64,000 nucleotides of DNA, from assembly GCF_900108585.1 (NCBI RefSeq), contig NZ_UESZ01000001.1, positions 1,116,001 through 1,180,000 on the forward strand. Reading direction: 5' to 3'. Source of the stretch: Branchiibius hedensis. Its GTDB lineage: Bacteria > Actinomycetota > Actinomycetes > Actinomycetales > Dermatophilaceae. Shown one piece after another: positions 9,255 through 17,006 of this stretch; position 1 is the first letter of the stretch; every line of letters begins with the position of its first letter. The notes beneath the pieces are model-generated. The model did not search any database and was not told the DNA's origin. It saw nothing but the letters and a program-made list of their open reading frames with translations. Made by a program: the position numbers and the translations under genes.

Positions 9255-9412
9255 TCCAGCGAAGCTACCGGGATTCAGCAGCGGCGGGTGGGTCTGCAGC
9301 TACACGTGTGGATCAACGGCCACATGGTCGCCGAGTCGCCGGGCGGTGAGCGAACGACGGGGCGTCAGTTGGAAATGCGTCGTGGGCGAGTTCCTAGCAG
9401 CCAGAGGGTGAT

Positions 9413-9430
9413 CTGTGATACGCATCACAG
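9413..9430. promoter_or_regulatory. CRP/GlxR-type binding site
   Basis: CTGTGAT-ACGC-ATCACAG, with the core TGTGA-N6-TCACA at 9414-9429, a perfect match to the consensus of cAMP-receptor-type regulators (E. coli CRP, actinobacterial GlxR/Crp). It lies about 80 bases upstream of the EthD-like gene and 160 bases from the divergent methyltransferase start; either or both may be controlled. Confidence 0.65.
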
Positions 9431-9511
9431 GCGGCCTTGTCTGCGCCGCCGCGCGGATGCGGTGGTCGATTGACCCGGTCTTCCCATGTGACATCTGCGA
9501 AAGGTTCGATG

Positions 9512-9826
9512 ATGACCAGCACTCTCTACGCCTGCTACAGCCAGCCCGAGGACGAGCAGGCGTTCGACCGCCACTACGAGCAGGTGCACTCCAAGCTGGG
9601 GCTGGCGTTGCCCGGCCTGCGGGCCTTCACGGGCACCAAACCGGCGGCGGGTCCGGACGGTGCGCCGCCGGCGTACTACTTCATCGCAGCGCTGACCTTC
9701 GACGACGACGCAGCGCTCAGCGCCGCGCTGTCCGGGCCGGAGGGTCAGGCGGCGGTGGACGACCTCGCGAACTTCGCCGGGGCGGGCGTGGCGTTGATGA
9801 CTGGACCCACCACGGTCTACTCGTAG
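9512..9826 (+). CDS. EthD-family small protein
   Basis: A 104-residue single-domain ferredoxin-like (dimeric alpha/beta barrel) protein. The start MTSTLYACYSQPEDEQAFDRHY with HYEQVHSKLGLALPGLRAF is the EthD-type pattern, seen in proteins assisting alkyl-ether or small-molecule degradation. ATG 9512 is preferred over 9509 because GAAAGG at 9499-9504 is then 7 bases away. The 257-base upstream region holds the CRP-type palindrome. Its end overlaps the convergent oxidoreductase gene by 10 bases. Confidence 0.7.
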   Translation: MTSTLYACYSQPEDEQAFDRHYEQVHSKLGLALPGLRAFTGTKPAAGPDGAPPAYYFIAALTFDDDAALSAALSGPEGQAAVDDLANFAGAGVALMTGPTTVYS

Positions 9827-10251
9827 ACGGAATCTGTTGCGGCCCAACCGGTTACGTCCGTCACGCGAAGGACGATGATGCGATGGAACGGTCGGTCGGC
9901 GTACTGCGGGAAGGTGTGGGCGAGTCGATCCGCAAGTTCCTCCACCGCGCCCGTGGTCGGCTTGAGAACGTGCACAAGGTGAGCCCTTACCCACCACAAG
10001 CGTGACCAATCGTCGGGGTCCCAGTGCTCCACGAGTAACGCTGCACGCGGGTCCGCCGCCAGGTTGGCCTCCCGCGCGAGACGGGTCGTGGACTTTGGTT
10101 TCACCGCATCAACAGGTACGCCGAGTACTCCGCCCGCGACCGCGTACACCACCGGTTGGGGATCAGGCCCGCGTACGGCGTGCATCGTGGCGAGCACGCC
10201 GTGCCGGTGTGCCGCCAGCCGTTGACGGGCCTGGTCTGCATCCATCCGCAC
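9817..10251 (-). CDS. Pyridoxamine-phosphate-oxidase-fold F420/flavin oxidoreductase (Rv0121c-like)
   Basis: Split-barrel flavin/F420-binding protein of 144 aa. Visible features: the N-terminal ARQRLAAHRHGVLATMHAVR strand and the central pattern PVVYAVAGGVLGVPVDAVKPK with STTRLAREANLAADPRAALL typical of PPOX-class F420-dependent reductases, and WDPDDWSRLWWVRAHLVHV. Mycobacterial relatives use F420 with unknown substrates. An internal ATG at 10245 is an alternative start. Convergent and slightly overlapping with the EthD-like gene. Confidence 0.8.
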   Translation of the reverse strand: MRMDADQARQRLAAHRHGVLATMHAVRGPDPQPVVYAVAGGVLGVPVDAVKPKSTTRLAREANLAADPRAALLVEHWDPDDWSRLWWVRAHLVHVLKPTTGAVEELADRLAHTFPQYADRPFHRIIVLRVTDVTGWAATDSVYE

Positions 10252-10674
10252 CCTGTCATCATCACGCTTTCCTCAACGGCTCGGCCAGCGTCTGGATCGG
10301 CCGATCCGACGGCGGGAAATCGACGGTATGACCTCCCCAGCTGGGTCCGGCGCAATGGCCTGCGATTCAAAGATCGTCCGGCGACAGCGGTCGGCTCGCA
10401 GGTGTCATCATCGGGGAGCAGGTCGCTGCCCGTGTCGGTGGGGTGTCTGCGGCAATGCATCAGCAGTGGGAACTGGCCCCGGGGGATCGGGTAGCGATCG
10501 TCATGCGCAACCAACCTGAGTATCCGGGGACCTAGTCCGCCGCATGGCACACCGGTTTGGTTTGCAATACCGGTCAACAGTCGGTCCGGACGGTGCGCCG
10601 CCGCCTGACCGGCCGGTGGACCATTTGCTGCCATTCGTGCCTGATAGTCATTCGCTGGTCGCCATACTGCCCCT
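10252..10674 (+). other. Intergenic region of 423 bases containing a gene relic
   Basis: Between the divergent oxidoreductase gene and the SARP regulator. No intact gene is supported; it contains the acyl-CoA synthetase relic described separately (10371-10580). The last 90 bases before GTG 10675 should hold the promoter of the regulator, but I see no convincing -35/-10 pair. Confidence 0.6.
10371..10580 (+). pseudogene. Relic of an AMP-forming acyl-CoA synthetase N-terminus
   Basis: In one frame the DNA reads GEQVAARVGGVSAAMHQQWE then LAPGDRVAIVMRNQPEYPGT, a stop (TAG 10533-10535), then SAAWHTGLVCNTG. This is the N-terminal pattern of acyl-CoA synthetases (LxPGDRVAIxMRNxPEY followed by AAWHAGLV). 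There is no start, no AMP-binding P-loop (YTSGTTG type) and no C-terminal domain, so only about 70 codons of a once roughly 500-codon gene remain, with an internal stop. Confidence 0.7.
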
Positions 10675-13551
10675 GTGGACGAGCTCTATCTGCTCGGTGG
10701 TGTGCGCCTGACCAGCCCGGGATCCCCGTCGCAGCTGCCGTTGGGCGGTGCGCAGCAACAGGGTTTGCTCGCCATGCTCGCGCTCGCGAGCCCGCGTGCC
10801 CTGACCGTGAGCCAGCTGATCGACGGATTGTGGGGGAGCTCGCCACCGCGCAGCGCCCGCAACGCGATCCAGGTGCGGATCAACGGGCTTCGTAAGTCGC
10901 TGGCGCCAACCGGTTTGGAGATCGAAACCATCGCGGGTGGCTATGCGCTCAGAGGCCAGGTGGTCATCGACACCGCTCGGGTGCGCACCCTGCTGGAGCG
11001 TGGCCGAGCGGAATTCCAGGCCGGCCGGCCCGGTCGGGCGGCAGCGGCGTACCGGGAGGCCACCGAACTGTGCCGTGGCGCGTTGTGCTCGGGTCTGGAG
11101 GATCATTTCGCGTTCCTGCCGGCTGCAGTGGCCGAGTTCGATGCACGGCGTGTCGACGCCCTGTTGGGCTCGGCGAGTGCCGAGTTGGCCAACGGGTCAC
11201 CGGAAGCTGCCGCTGCGAGCGCTGCGGCTGTCCTGCAGGAGCGCCCGTATGACGAAACCGCGTGGTCGGTCCATCTGCAGGCCCTCTACCACCAGGGACG
11301 GCAGGTTGAGGCACTCGAGGGCTGCCGGCGCCTGCGCCGGATCCTGTCTGAGGAACTTGGAATCGACCCGGGACGCGCCATCCGCAGTCTGGAGCAGGAC
11401 ATCCTGAACCACTCGTTGCCTCCGGTCCTTCCGGAGCCGATGGACCAATCGAGTCCTTCCGAAGCGGGCGCCGCCCTGCCCGAACTTCCTAACCCGTTCG
11501 TGGGGCGGGAGGCTCTTGTGGAGCGGGTCGCGCGGACCATCGCTGACGGTGCCCGGCTGGTGACGCTGGTGGGGATGGGCGGGATGGGCAAGAGTGTCGT
11601 GGCGGCCGCGGTTGGCCGTCGCCTGGCGGAGCAAGGCATCAGAGTCGCGTACGGCACGATCCCCAGTGAGATCGACGACCGATCAGCGCTGTTCGTTGCT
11701 TGCCAGAGCGCTGGGCTCCCAGCGAACAACGACCCGGCGCTTACGCTGGCGAGCTTCGACGGACTGGTCATTCTCGACGGCGTGCGGGCCGGCCCGATTA
11801 TTGCGGCGCTGATCGGCGCCGCACTCGGGCAGCCCGGGCATCTGCGGCTACTGGTAACCAGCCGCGAGGCGCTCGCCATACCGGCCGAGTACGCCATCAG
11901 GGTTGAGCCGTTGCGCCGGGTTGAAGATAGTGCGCAACTGTTCATCGCTTCAGCTCAGCGCCGCGGTGCTGAGCTCGACCCCGCCCGGGACGGGGCCGCC
12001 ATTGCAGAGATCTGTGCCCGCCTCGACGGAATCCCGCTGGGCATTGAACTGGCCGGTGCACGCACCCGCGTGATGTCACCCACCCAGTTCGCTGAGCGCT
12101 TGCGTCGGGGGGAGGCATCGGTGCTCGGAGCGCGTCGCGGCGGGGTGTCCGCGGCGGGCACGGCGGATCTGAAAAGGGTTGTCGAGGACGCGATCGCCCC
12201 TGTCCTCGGGACCCACGGTGAGGTCGTCCTCCAATTGCTCGCGAGCTGCAGCGGCGGCCTGTCCCTCGACCTTCTTGAACGACTCGCCGAGGGTCGCGAC
12301 CTGCTGTTGGAGGAGTCGTTGAGCACGCTCCTGGACCGCGGACTCTGCCAGCACGATGATGACGGCAGGCTCCGACTCAGCGGTCCTGTCGCCGAGTTCG
12401 CACGGGGTCTTGGACATTCCCACGACGCAGATTCGGCACTCGCCGAGGCGACCGCCCAGCTGGCAGAAAGTCTTGTCGACCAATTGCAGTCGAGCTCGGC
12501 CGGGCTCGCTATCGAACGGCTGGAAGGCGACTCCGCCGCCCTCGATGTGGCGATGCAGCGCGCATTCGAGCTGGGTGACACCAAGACGGTTACTCGGTTG
12601 ACCACTTCATTGCACCGGTACTGGTTGATGACCGGACGGCTGGTGCCGGCCTCACGTGCCCTGGCCCGCTGTGTCGAGCTGACCAGCGGTGCGAAGTCGG
12701 CGTGGTTTCAGTTGCTACAGGGGACATTTGCCGGCTACCGCCACCAGCCAGAGGCGTTCGAGTTACTCGCCGGTGCGCTGCAGACCGCGCAGGATCTCCG
12801 ACTGCCACCTGACCGCGTGCACGTCAATGCGTGGTGCACTTACAGCGCGCTGGCAGCTGAAAGTGAGGCCATCGAGACTGCGCTGTGTGCCGCCGATCAG
12901 GCGCGGGAGTTGGCCGCGCTCAGCGGTTCGCCGGAACTGATCTCGCTGGCCAGGGACTTGGCTGCGTTCGTTCGTGGCAAGTCCGGCGACACGCAGGTTG
13001 CCCTTGACCTGCGCCTGGAGTGTCTGGCGGAGTTGCGTACAAGCGGGACCGCCTACGATCTGGCGGCGGTTCTGGTAAACGCCGCGGACGATCTTGCTCA
13101 GCTTGGCCGCCCCGCGGAGGGACTGGCGTTCGCCGATGAAGCTCTCGTCGTGATGCCACCCGGTGCGACGCGGCTCGCAACGGCAGGCCTGCTGGGTCGT
13201 GGCCAAGCGCAGGCGCTGCTGCGAGACACTGCCGCCGCTGAGGGCACCTGCCTGGCGATGCTGGCTGGCATCGACGATCCCAACCGGGATCCGGTCGCCC
13301 TCGCCGATGGCCTGACCATCCTGGCGGCTTGTTTGGCGATGCGCGGTGACGATCAGCGCGCTGCGCGAGCGTCCGCTGCCGCTACCACCTGGTACGCCGA
13401 GAACGATGTGAGCCCGGAACGGGTCGCCGCGCCGCTGCGGGCCGAACTGGCCTCCTGCGCGGAGCGCCTCGCAAGCTCGCATGCGACGTACGGCGCCCTG
13501 GGCGCTACTGACCCCGAGGCGACCGTTCGCCGACTACTGGGAACTATGTGA
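10675..13551 (+). CDS. SARP-type regulator with BTAD and NB-ARC ATPase domains (AfsR-like)
   Basis: Large cytoplasmic transcription regulator of 958 aa. N-terminus: OmpR-type winged helix (LTVSQLIDGLWGSSPPRSAR, about 1-95) and bacterial transcriptional activator domain (100-250, EERPYDETAWSVHLQALYH-like repeats). Middle: NB-ARC/STAND ATPase with P-loop GMGGMGKS (K306), Walker B GLVILDG, and GIPLGIELAGAR. C-terminus: about 350 residues of TPR-like helical repeats. Such proteins switch on secondary metabolism or stress genes when the ATPase senses a signal. No biosynthetic cluster is next to it. GTG start. Ends in a terminator shared with the secreted-protein gene. Confidence 0.88.
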   Translation: MDELYLLGGVRLTSPGSPSQLPLGGAQQQGLLAMLALASPRALTVSQLIDGLWGSSPPRSARNAIQVRINGLRKSLAPTGLEIETIAGGYALRGQVVIDTARVRTLLERGRAEFQAGRPGRAAAAYREATELCRGALCSGLEDHFAFLPAAVAEFDARRVDALLGSASAELANGSPEAAAASAAAVLQERPYDETAWSVHLQALYHQGRQVEALEGCRRLRRILSEELGIDPGRAIRSLEQDILNHSLPPVLPEPMDQSSPSEAGAALPELPNPFVGREALVERVARTIADGARLVTLVGMGGMGKSVVAAAVGRRLAEQGIRVAYGTIPSEIDDRSALFVACQSAGLPANNDPALTLASFDGLVILDGVRAGPIIAALIGAALGQPGHLRLLVTSREALAIPAEYAIRVEPLRRVEDSAQLFIASAQRRGAELDPARDGAAIAEICARLDGIPLGIELAGARTRVMSPTQFAERLRRGEASVLGARRGGVSAAGTADLKRVVEDAIAPVLGTHGEVVLQLLASCSGGLSLDLLERLAEGRDLLLEESLSTLLDRGLCQHDDDGRLRLSGPVAEFARGLGHSHDADSALAEATAQLAESLVDQLQSSSAGLAIERLEGDSAALDVAMQRAFELGDTKTVTRLTTSLHRYWLMTGRLVPASRALARCVELTSGAKSAWFQLLQGTFAGYRHQPEAFELLAGALQTAQDLRLPPDRVHVNAWCTYSALAAESEAIETALCAADQARELAALSGSPELISLARDLAAFVRGKSGDTQVALDLRLECLAELRTSGTAYDLAAVLVNAADDLAQLGRPAEGLAFADEALVVMPPGATRLATAGLLGRGQAQALLRDTAAAEGTCLAMLAGIDDPNRDPVALADGLTILAACLAMRGDDQRAARASAAATTWYAENDVSPERVAAPLRAELASCAERLASSHATYGALGATDPEATVRRLLGTM

Positions 13552-13585
13552 GCTGGGGAACCCTCGGTTGGCGGTTCCCCAGCTC
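13550..13585. terminator. Bidirectional terminator hairpin
   Basis: GAGCTGGGGAACC (13550-13562) pairs perfectly with GGTTCCCCAGCTC (13573-13585) around a 10-base loop. It sits exactly between the stop of the SARP gene and the stop of the convergent secreted-protein gene. A short T-containing tail (TTCGT) follows on the plus strand. Confidence 0.8.
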
Positions 13586-13599
13586 TTCGTCGGAGTAGC

Positions 13600-14109
13600 T
13601 CAGCCGATGACGTAGCCGCCGAGGTTGCATACCGACCCGTACATCGCGTCCTGGGTGGTGATCGTGTACTTCCAGCCCGAACTGGTCCATACCCACCAGG
13701 CGATCTGGGTCTGGACGAGGGTCTTGTTCCAGTCAGATCCGCCGCGGACCGATTGCACGAAAGTTGCGGCCGTGCCGTAGCCGGCAGCCGGAACCCAGCT
13801 TGTGGAACTCCACGGGCCGTACACCATCCGTCCGCGGTAGATATCGATGGCGGTGGTTCGAATGGACACGTACTGCCCGTTGCCTGCGTTCCTGACGTTG
13901 GCAAACAGGGTCGTTGTGGTGGTCACGGTGTCCGATTGCGCGTCGCAGGCCAGCCGGCCGCCGACGACGGCGGCGTCGGCGGGGGCCGCTCCTGAGATGA
14001 CTGTGGCAAGGGCGACGAGCACCGCAAGGAGCAGGGTGAGCAACCGCGCTTGCGTTCGGCGCCACAGGGCAGGTACGGCGGTCTGGGACGTCTGGGTGGA
14101 GAGGTTCAT
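13600..14109 (-). CDS. Small secreted protein of unknown function
   Basis: A 169-residue exported protein. After a basic start (WRRTQAR) comes a hydrophobic core (LLTLLLAVLVALATVISGAA) and a signal-peptidase site at PADA-AVVG. The mature part of about 120 residues is rich in Thr, Ser, Trp and Tyr, has two cysteines (ACDAQ and VCNLGG) likely to form a disulfide, and a beta-rich pattern (YVSIRTTAIDIYRGRMVYGP). I do not recognise the family. GAAAGGACC just upstream of ATG (14112-14120 region, minus strand) is a good ribosome site. Confidence 0.75.
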   Translation of the reverse strand: MNLSTQTSQTAVPALWRRTQARLLTLLLAVLVALATVISGAAPADAAVVGGRLACDAQSDTVTTTTTLFANVRNAGNGQYVSIRTTAIDIYRGRMVYGPWSSTSWVPAAGYGTAATFVQSVRGGSDWNKTLVQTQIAWWVWTSSGWKYTITTQDAMYGSVCNLGGYVIG

Positions 14110-14326
14110 AGCATCGGTCCTTTCGGGAACGGCGGGTTGATGGCTGCAGGATCAGCGTGTCTATGCCGGCTTACAGATCGCTTACAAACCGCCCGCGACC
14201 ACTCGGTGTCGGCGCCCTCGGACCAGAATCCCCACCCCTTGCTGACGCCCACCCGCGGCTGCCTCAAGGCGTAAGCACGTGGTGAGCCTGTCCGCTGGTC
14301 CCATCACGGTCTACGACGGGGTTGCC

Positions 14327-14785
14327 TCACTCGACAGGCAACGCCCCGCCGGCGTCGAGTTCGTCGAAGATCAGCAACGTCCGGGTGCTGACGACCCCGG
14401 GGATGCTCTGAATCTCGTTCAGCACGAGGTGACTCAGGCTCGCATTGTCCTTGGCGCGCACCAGCAGGACGGCGTCGAACTCGCCGCCAACGAGTGCCAC
14501 GTGCACGACACCCGGCAGTCGCTCCAACCGCGGTCGCACGCGGCGCCAGTCCGGCTGGTTGAGGTTCAGCGTCACGTACGCCGACGTGCCCAGGCTGGCC
14601 GCGACGGGATCGATGTCGGCGCGGAACGCTCGGATCACTCCCTCCTGCCGTAACCGCTCCGTGCGGGCGTAGGCGTTCGCCCGCGAGATGTGCAGCGTTT
14701 CCGCCAGCGAGCGCATCGACATTCGTCCGTCGTCGAACAGCAGCCGCAGGATCCGCAGATCCGTCTCATCCAGAGCGTGGGCCAT
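14327..14785 (-). CDS. Lrp/AsnC-family regulator, probable BkdR
   Basis: DNA-binding regulator of 152 aa: N-terminal HTH (LDETDLRILRLLFDDGRMSM, then LHISRANAYARTERLRQEGV) and C-terminal RAM/AsnC ligand domain (VHVALVGGEFDAVLLVRAKD). It is divergent from the branched-chain 2-oxoacid dehydrogenase operon, the same arrangement as bkdR-bkdABC elsewhere in actinobacteria, so it probably senses branched-chain amino or keto acids and controls that operon. The 131-base spacer has direct TGGACA repeats at about 14821-14836. Confidence 0.88.
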   Translation of the reverse strand: MAHALDETDLRILRLLFDDGRMSMRSLAETLHISRANAYARTERLRQEGVIRAFRADIDPVAASLGTSAYVTLNLNQPDWRRVRPRLERLPGVVHVALVGGEFDAVLLVRAKDNASLSHLVLNEIQSIPGVVSTRTLLIFDELDAGGALPVE

Positions 14786-14916
14786 TCATCTCCTCCATCG
14801 CTGGTTTGTTCGCGGAAGTATGGACAAGTGGACACACTACCGCCGGGTATGTCGAACTAATTCTCGGATTGTTCCGGGGTGTAGCAATCAATTGGCCACC
14901 GGGAAACACTCATCGC

Positions 14917-16014
14917 ATGCCATATGCCGATGAAGAGCTCCTTCCCTCAGTGGACCCGGTGCAGTATCTCGACGCCGCCGGCCGGCTCACCGAGCTCGGC
15001 AAACGCGAGGTGCCGGACGATGAGGTGATGCAGGCGGGGTACGCCGCTCTGGTCGCCGCGCGCCGGTTGAACGATCAGGCGTACGCGCTGGTGCGGCAGG
15101 GGCGTTTGGCGGTCTACCCCTCCTCGCATGGGCAGGAAGCGTGCCAGGTCGCCGCGGCGATGGCTCTCGACGACGGGGACTGGCTGTTTCCGACGTACCG
15201 CGACACCGCTGCCGTGGTGGCTCGCGGCGTCGACCCCGTCGAGGTGTTCACCCTGCTCAAGGGTGACTGGCACTGCGGCTACGACCCGCGCGCGCACCGT
15301 GTGGCTCCCCAGACCACGCCGCTGGCCACCCAACTGCTGCACGCCGTCGGCGTCGCCCACGCCGCCCGCCTGCGCGGCGAGCCGACCGTGGCCATGGCAC
15401 TGTGCGGAGACGGCGCCACCAGCGAGGGCGACTTCCACGAAGCGCTGAACTTCGCTGCGGTCTTCCACGTGCCCGTGGTGTTCTTCGTCCAGAACAACGA
15501 GTACGCGATCTCTGTGCCGCTGGCCCGTCAGACTGCTGCTCCCTCCCTGGCGCACAAGGGGATTGGGTACGGCGTGCCGGGGGAGCGCGTTGACGGCAAC
15601 GATCTCGCCGCCCTGCTGAGCGTTCTTCGCCGTGCGGTCGCCCAGGCCCGGTCGGGGCAGGGGCCGCAGTTGATCGAAGCCCACACCTACCGGATGCAGG
15701 CACACACCAACGCCGACGACGCCACTCGTTACCGGCAGGACGATGAGGTGGCCGGATGGGTCGAGCGTGACCCGCTGCGTCGCGTGCAGACGTATCTGCA
15801 AGATCACCGGCTGCTGGACGAATCCCTGGCGGCCGAGATCGCGGGGGACGCCGAGGACCTGGCCACCCGGATCAGGGAGGGGCTCAACGCGGACGTCCAG
15901 CCCGATCATCGGGACCTCTTCGACCACGTCTACGCGCGCCGTACGCCGCAGTTGGCCGAACAGGAGTCCGTGGTGGCCGACGAACTCGCCCGGACTGTCG
16001 AGGTCGCCCGATGA
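14917..16014 (+). CDS. bkdA: Branched-chain 2-oxoacid dehydrogenase E1 alpha subunit
   Basis: Thiamine-diphosphate enzyme that decarboxylates branched-chain (or pyruvate-like) 2-oxoacids and loads the acyl group on E2 lipoyl. The TPP motif GDGATSEGDFHEALNFAA ends with QNNEYAIS (from about residue 163), and SSHGQEACQVAAAMAL and EAHTYRMQAHTNADDATRYR are typical E1alpha segments. ATG 14917 is preferred; the frame is open to 14806 but the extra residues look non-coding. The first gene of a three-gene operon, 4-base overlap with E1beta. Confidence 0.9.
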   Translation: MPYADEELLPSVDPVQYLDAAGRLTELGKREVPDDEVMQAGYAALVAARRLNDQAYALVRQGRLAVYPSSHGQEACQVAAAMALDDGDWLFPTYRDTAAVVARGVDPVEVFTLLKGDWHCGYDPRAHRVAPQTTPLATQLLHAVGVAHAARLRGEPTVAMALCGDGATSEGDFHEALNFAAVFHVPVVFFVQNNEYAISVPLARQTAAPSLAHKGIGYGVPGERVDGNDLAALLSVLRRAVAQARSGQGPQLIEAHTYRMQAHTNADDATRYRQDDEVAGWVERDPLRRVQTYLQDHRLLDESLAAEIAGDAEDLATRIREGLNADVQPDHRDLFDHVYARRTPQLAEQESVVADELARTVEVAR

Positions 16015-17006
16015 CCGCCACCGCCCTGGAGCAGCTGACCATGGCGGGAGCGCTCAACCGGGCGCTGCGGGACGCTATGGCGCAGGACGACTCGGTCCTG
16101 GTCTTCGGCGAGGACACCGGCCCGCTGGGCGGGGTCTTCCGGATCACCGACGGGTTGACCGCCGAGTTCGGTGAGCAACGGTGCTTCGACACCCCGCTCG
16201 CCGAGTCCGGGATCATGGGGTTCGCGATCGGCCTGGCCATGAACGGGATGCGACCCGTGGTCGAGATGCAGTTCGATGCGTTCGCCTACCCGGCGTTCGA
16301 GCAGGTTGTCAGTCACGTCGCCAAGCTGCGCAACCGGACCCGCGGCGCCCTGAGTGTGCCCATGGTGATCCGGATCCCGTACGGCGGGGGCATCGGTGGC
16401 GTCGAACATCACTGTGATTCCTCGGAGTCCTACTACGCGCACACCCCCGGGCTGCAGGTGGTGGCACCGGCGGATGTCGCCGACGCCTATTTCCTTCTGC
16501 GGGAGGCGATCTCCTCGCCCGACCCGGTGGTGTTCCTGGAGCCGAAGAAGCTCTATTGGAGCAAGGCGGAGGTCGATCTCGGGCAGCCGCGGCCGGGCAT
16601 CGGGACTGCCCGGGTGGTCCGTGACGGCACGGACGCCACCCTGATCGCGTACGGACCGTCTGTGACGACGGCGCTGCAAGCGGCCGAGGTTGCCGCCGGG
16701 GAAGGCAGAAGCCTGCAGGTGGTCGACGTCCGCTCCATCGTCCCGTTCGATGACGAGACGGTGTGCGCCGCTGTACGGCGGACCGGGCGAGCCGTCGTGG
16801 TCGCCGAGGCGGCTGGGTTCGCCAGCGTCTCCTCCGAGATCGTCGCGCGGGTGACTGAGCGCTGCTTCCATCACCTCGCGGCGCCGATCCGGCGGGTCGT
16901 CGGGTTCGACATCCCGTTCCCACCACCCAAACTCGAGCATTTCCAGCTCCCGGACGTCGACCGGATCCTCGACGCGGTCGATCAACTCCAGTGGGAGGAG
17001 CAATGA
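16011..17006 (+). CDS. bkdB: Branched-chain 2-oxoacid dehydrogenase E1 beta subunit
   Basis: Beta half of the E1 heterotetramer. Family landmarks: VLVFGEDTGPLGGVFRITDG, FDTPLAESGIMGFAIGLAMN, EMQFDAFAYPAFEQVVSHVA, IRIPYGGGIGGVEHH and the transketolase C-terminal domain with VVDVRSIVPFD. Length 331 aa is standard. ATGA overlaps on both sides indicate coupled translation with E1alpha and E2. Confidence 0.92.
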   Translation: MTATALEQLTMAGALNRALRDAMAQDDSVLVFGEDTGPLGGVFRITDGLTAEFGEQRCFDTPLAESGIMGFAIGLAMNGMRPVVEMQFDAFAYPAFEQVVSHVAKLRNRTRGALSVPMVIRIPYGGGIGGVEHHCDSSESYYAHTPGLQVVAPADVADAYFLLREAISSPDPVVFLEPKKLYWSKAEVDLGQPRPGIGTARVVRDGTDATLIAYGPSVTTALQAAEVAAGEGRSLQVVDVRSIVPFDDETVCAAVRRTGRAVVVAEAAGFASVSSEIVARVTERCFHHLAAPIRRVVGFDIPFPPPKLEHFQLPDVDRILDAVDQLQWEEQ

